From Burkholderia sp. 9120 (GTDB lineage Bacteria; Pseudomonadota; Gammaproteobacteria; Burkholderiales; Burkholderiaceae): 64,000 nucleotides of DNA. Every line of letters begins with the position of its first letter. The stretch's first letter is position 1. A program made the position numbers and the translations under genes. The DNA lies in assembly GCF_000745015.1 (NCBI RefSeq), contig NZ_JQNA01000002.1, positions 3,906,001 through 3,970,000 on the forward strand, in the 5' to 3' direction. Below are positions 63,556 through 64,000 of the stretch, piece by piece. The notes beneath the pieces were generated by a model. The model searched no databases. It was not told where the DNA came from and worked only from the letters and a program-made list of their open reading frames with translations.

Positions 63556-64000
63556 ACTGCGTGAGAATCCCCGTCTTGAAGGGTGCTGTGGAGTGCGGCC
63601 CGACAGGTGCAAGGGGCCCATGCACATTCAGTGTGCATGGGCCCGTCCACTTGAGGGACAGCAAATGTACCGTAAAAAGTTTCGCGGTCTGTGTTTTTGT
63701 GTGGCCGCCACCAGGTCCGTCTTTGCGCGAGTCGAAACGGATCGGTACAACGGCTTTTTATGCAATTTGAATCAAGTTCATTTTACCGATTAAACCGTTC
63801 CGCATCCTTAGAGAAATAACTCGGATACCTCTTTTGCCGCGGCATTGGCGTGATCTGAATGTGATAGGCGGGACAAAACTCGCGTGGCGGCATCTGGTGT
63901 GCCAGCACAGGGCACGCCCGCCACTTCGCGCCAATTTATGCCAACTCGCGCCGCACGGACAGCGTCCCACTTATTTATGTCGCCGACATTTTCTCGAGCT
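63556..64000. other. Non-coding region at the window end
   Basis: Contains the palindrome at 63614-63644 and an AT-richer stretch at 63660-63840 that probably holds the BetR-REC promoter. A 70-codon minus-strand frame at 63758-63970 shows no ribosome site or motif and was not called. Confidence 0.45.
63614..63644. promoter_or_regulatory. Perfect 13-bp inverted repeat upstream of the BetR-REC gene
   Basis: GGGCCCATGCACA / TGTGCATGGGCCC with a five-base loop, 59 bp upstream of the ATG. It is long enough to act as an RNA hairpin in the leader or as an operator for a dimeric regulator. No T-run follows on either strand. Confidence 0.65.

Noticed and set aside
63758..63970. 70-codon minus-strand frame at the right end
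   Set aside because: Cys/Arg-rich composition without any motif or ribosome site; it overlaps a probable promoter region.

Overview
The window comes from a GC-rich betaproteobacterium, most likely Burkholderiales and close to Paraburkholderia or Burkholderia. Evidence for this is the strong G/C third-position bias, OmpC-type porin, MocR, DHA2 and CioAB-type genes, a Zur-like regulator and the many FadR/IclR/LuxR regulators next to catabolic genes. No rRNA, tRNA, CRISPR array, prophage or insertion sequence was recognised. It reads as chromosomal or chromid sequence rich in plant-associated catabolism.

Layout. 1-2049: end of a hybrid histidine kinase facing a LuxR-type response regulator. 2379-5038: cyanide-insensitive-type cytochrome bd oxidase operon (cydA, cydB, DUF2474-like), with a perfect FNR/ANR box at 5215-5228. 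5449-10097: CaiB-type CoA-transferase, CitMHS transporter, acyl-CoA dehydrogenase and IclR regulator, probably one organic-acid pathway. 10472-12039: alpha/beta hydrolase and DUF2867 protein.

12275-34290 is the core: a pectin/galacturonate/galactarate utilisation locus. It holds a GH28 polygalacturonase, two uronate dehydrogenases, an SMP-30 lactonase (UxuL type), galactarate dehydratase, KdgD with ketoglutarate-semialdehyde dehydrogenase (to 2-oxoglutarate), GarL with GarR (to pyruvate and glycerate), two MFS importers, a TRAP transporter and a porin. A FadR-family regulator lies inside it. A recurring operator-like motif, (A/G)TA(C/G)G-N4-CGTA(C/T), sits in six of its promoters. A Fic-domain protein with its own operator cluster (20759-22240) is embedded in the locus.

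34442-37289: tautomerase, class II aldolase, urea transporter and glycolipid-binding-like protein. 37264-41828: Baeyer-Villiger-type monooxygenase, SDR, metal-dependent hydrolase and alpha/beta hydrolase operon behind a perfect inverted repeat. 41960-52279: orphan solute-binding proteins, MerR regulator, secreted metzincin-like protease, GNAT enzyme, a frameshifted RpiR regulator, EamA exporter with divergent MocR regulator, and a zinc-ribbon membrane protein. 52571-57175: DHA2 exporter with divergent TetR, a response-regulator protein, Zur and a GST. 57341-59975: NERD-helicase facing a PRTase-HAD fusion. 60195-63555: a periplasmic molybdopterin-domain protein lacking the Mo-ligand Cys, overlapping a hybrid histidine kinase, facing a BetR-REC regulator. 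This last group looks like a ligand-sensing two-component system.
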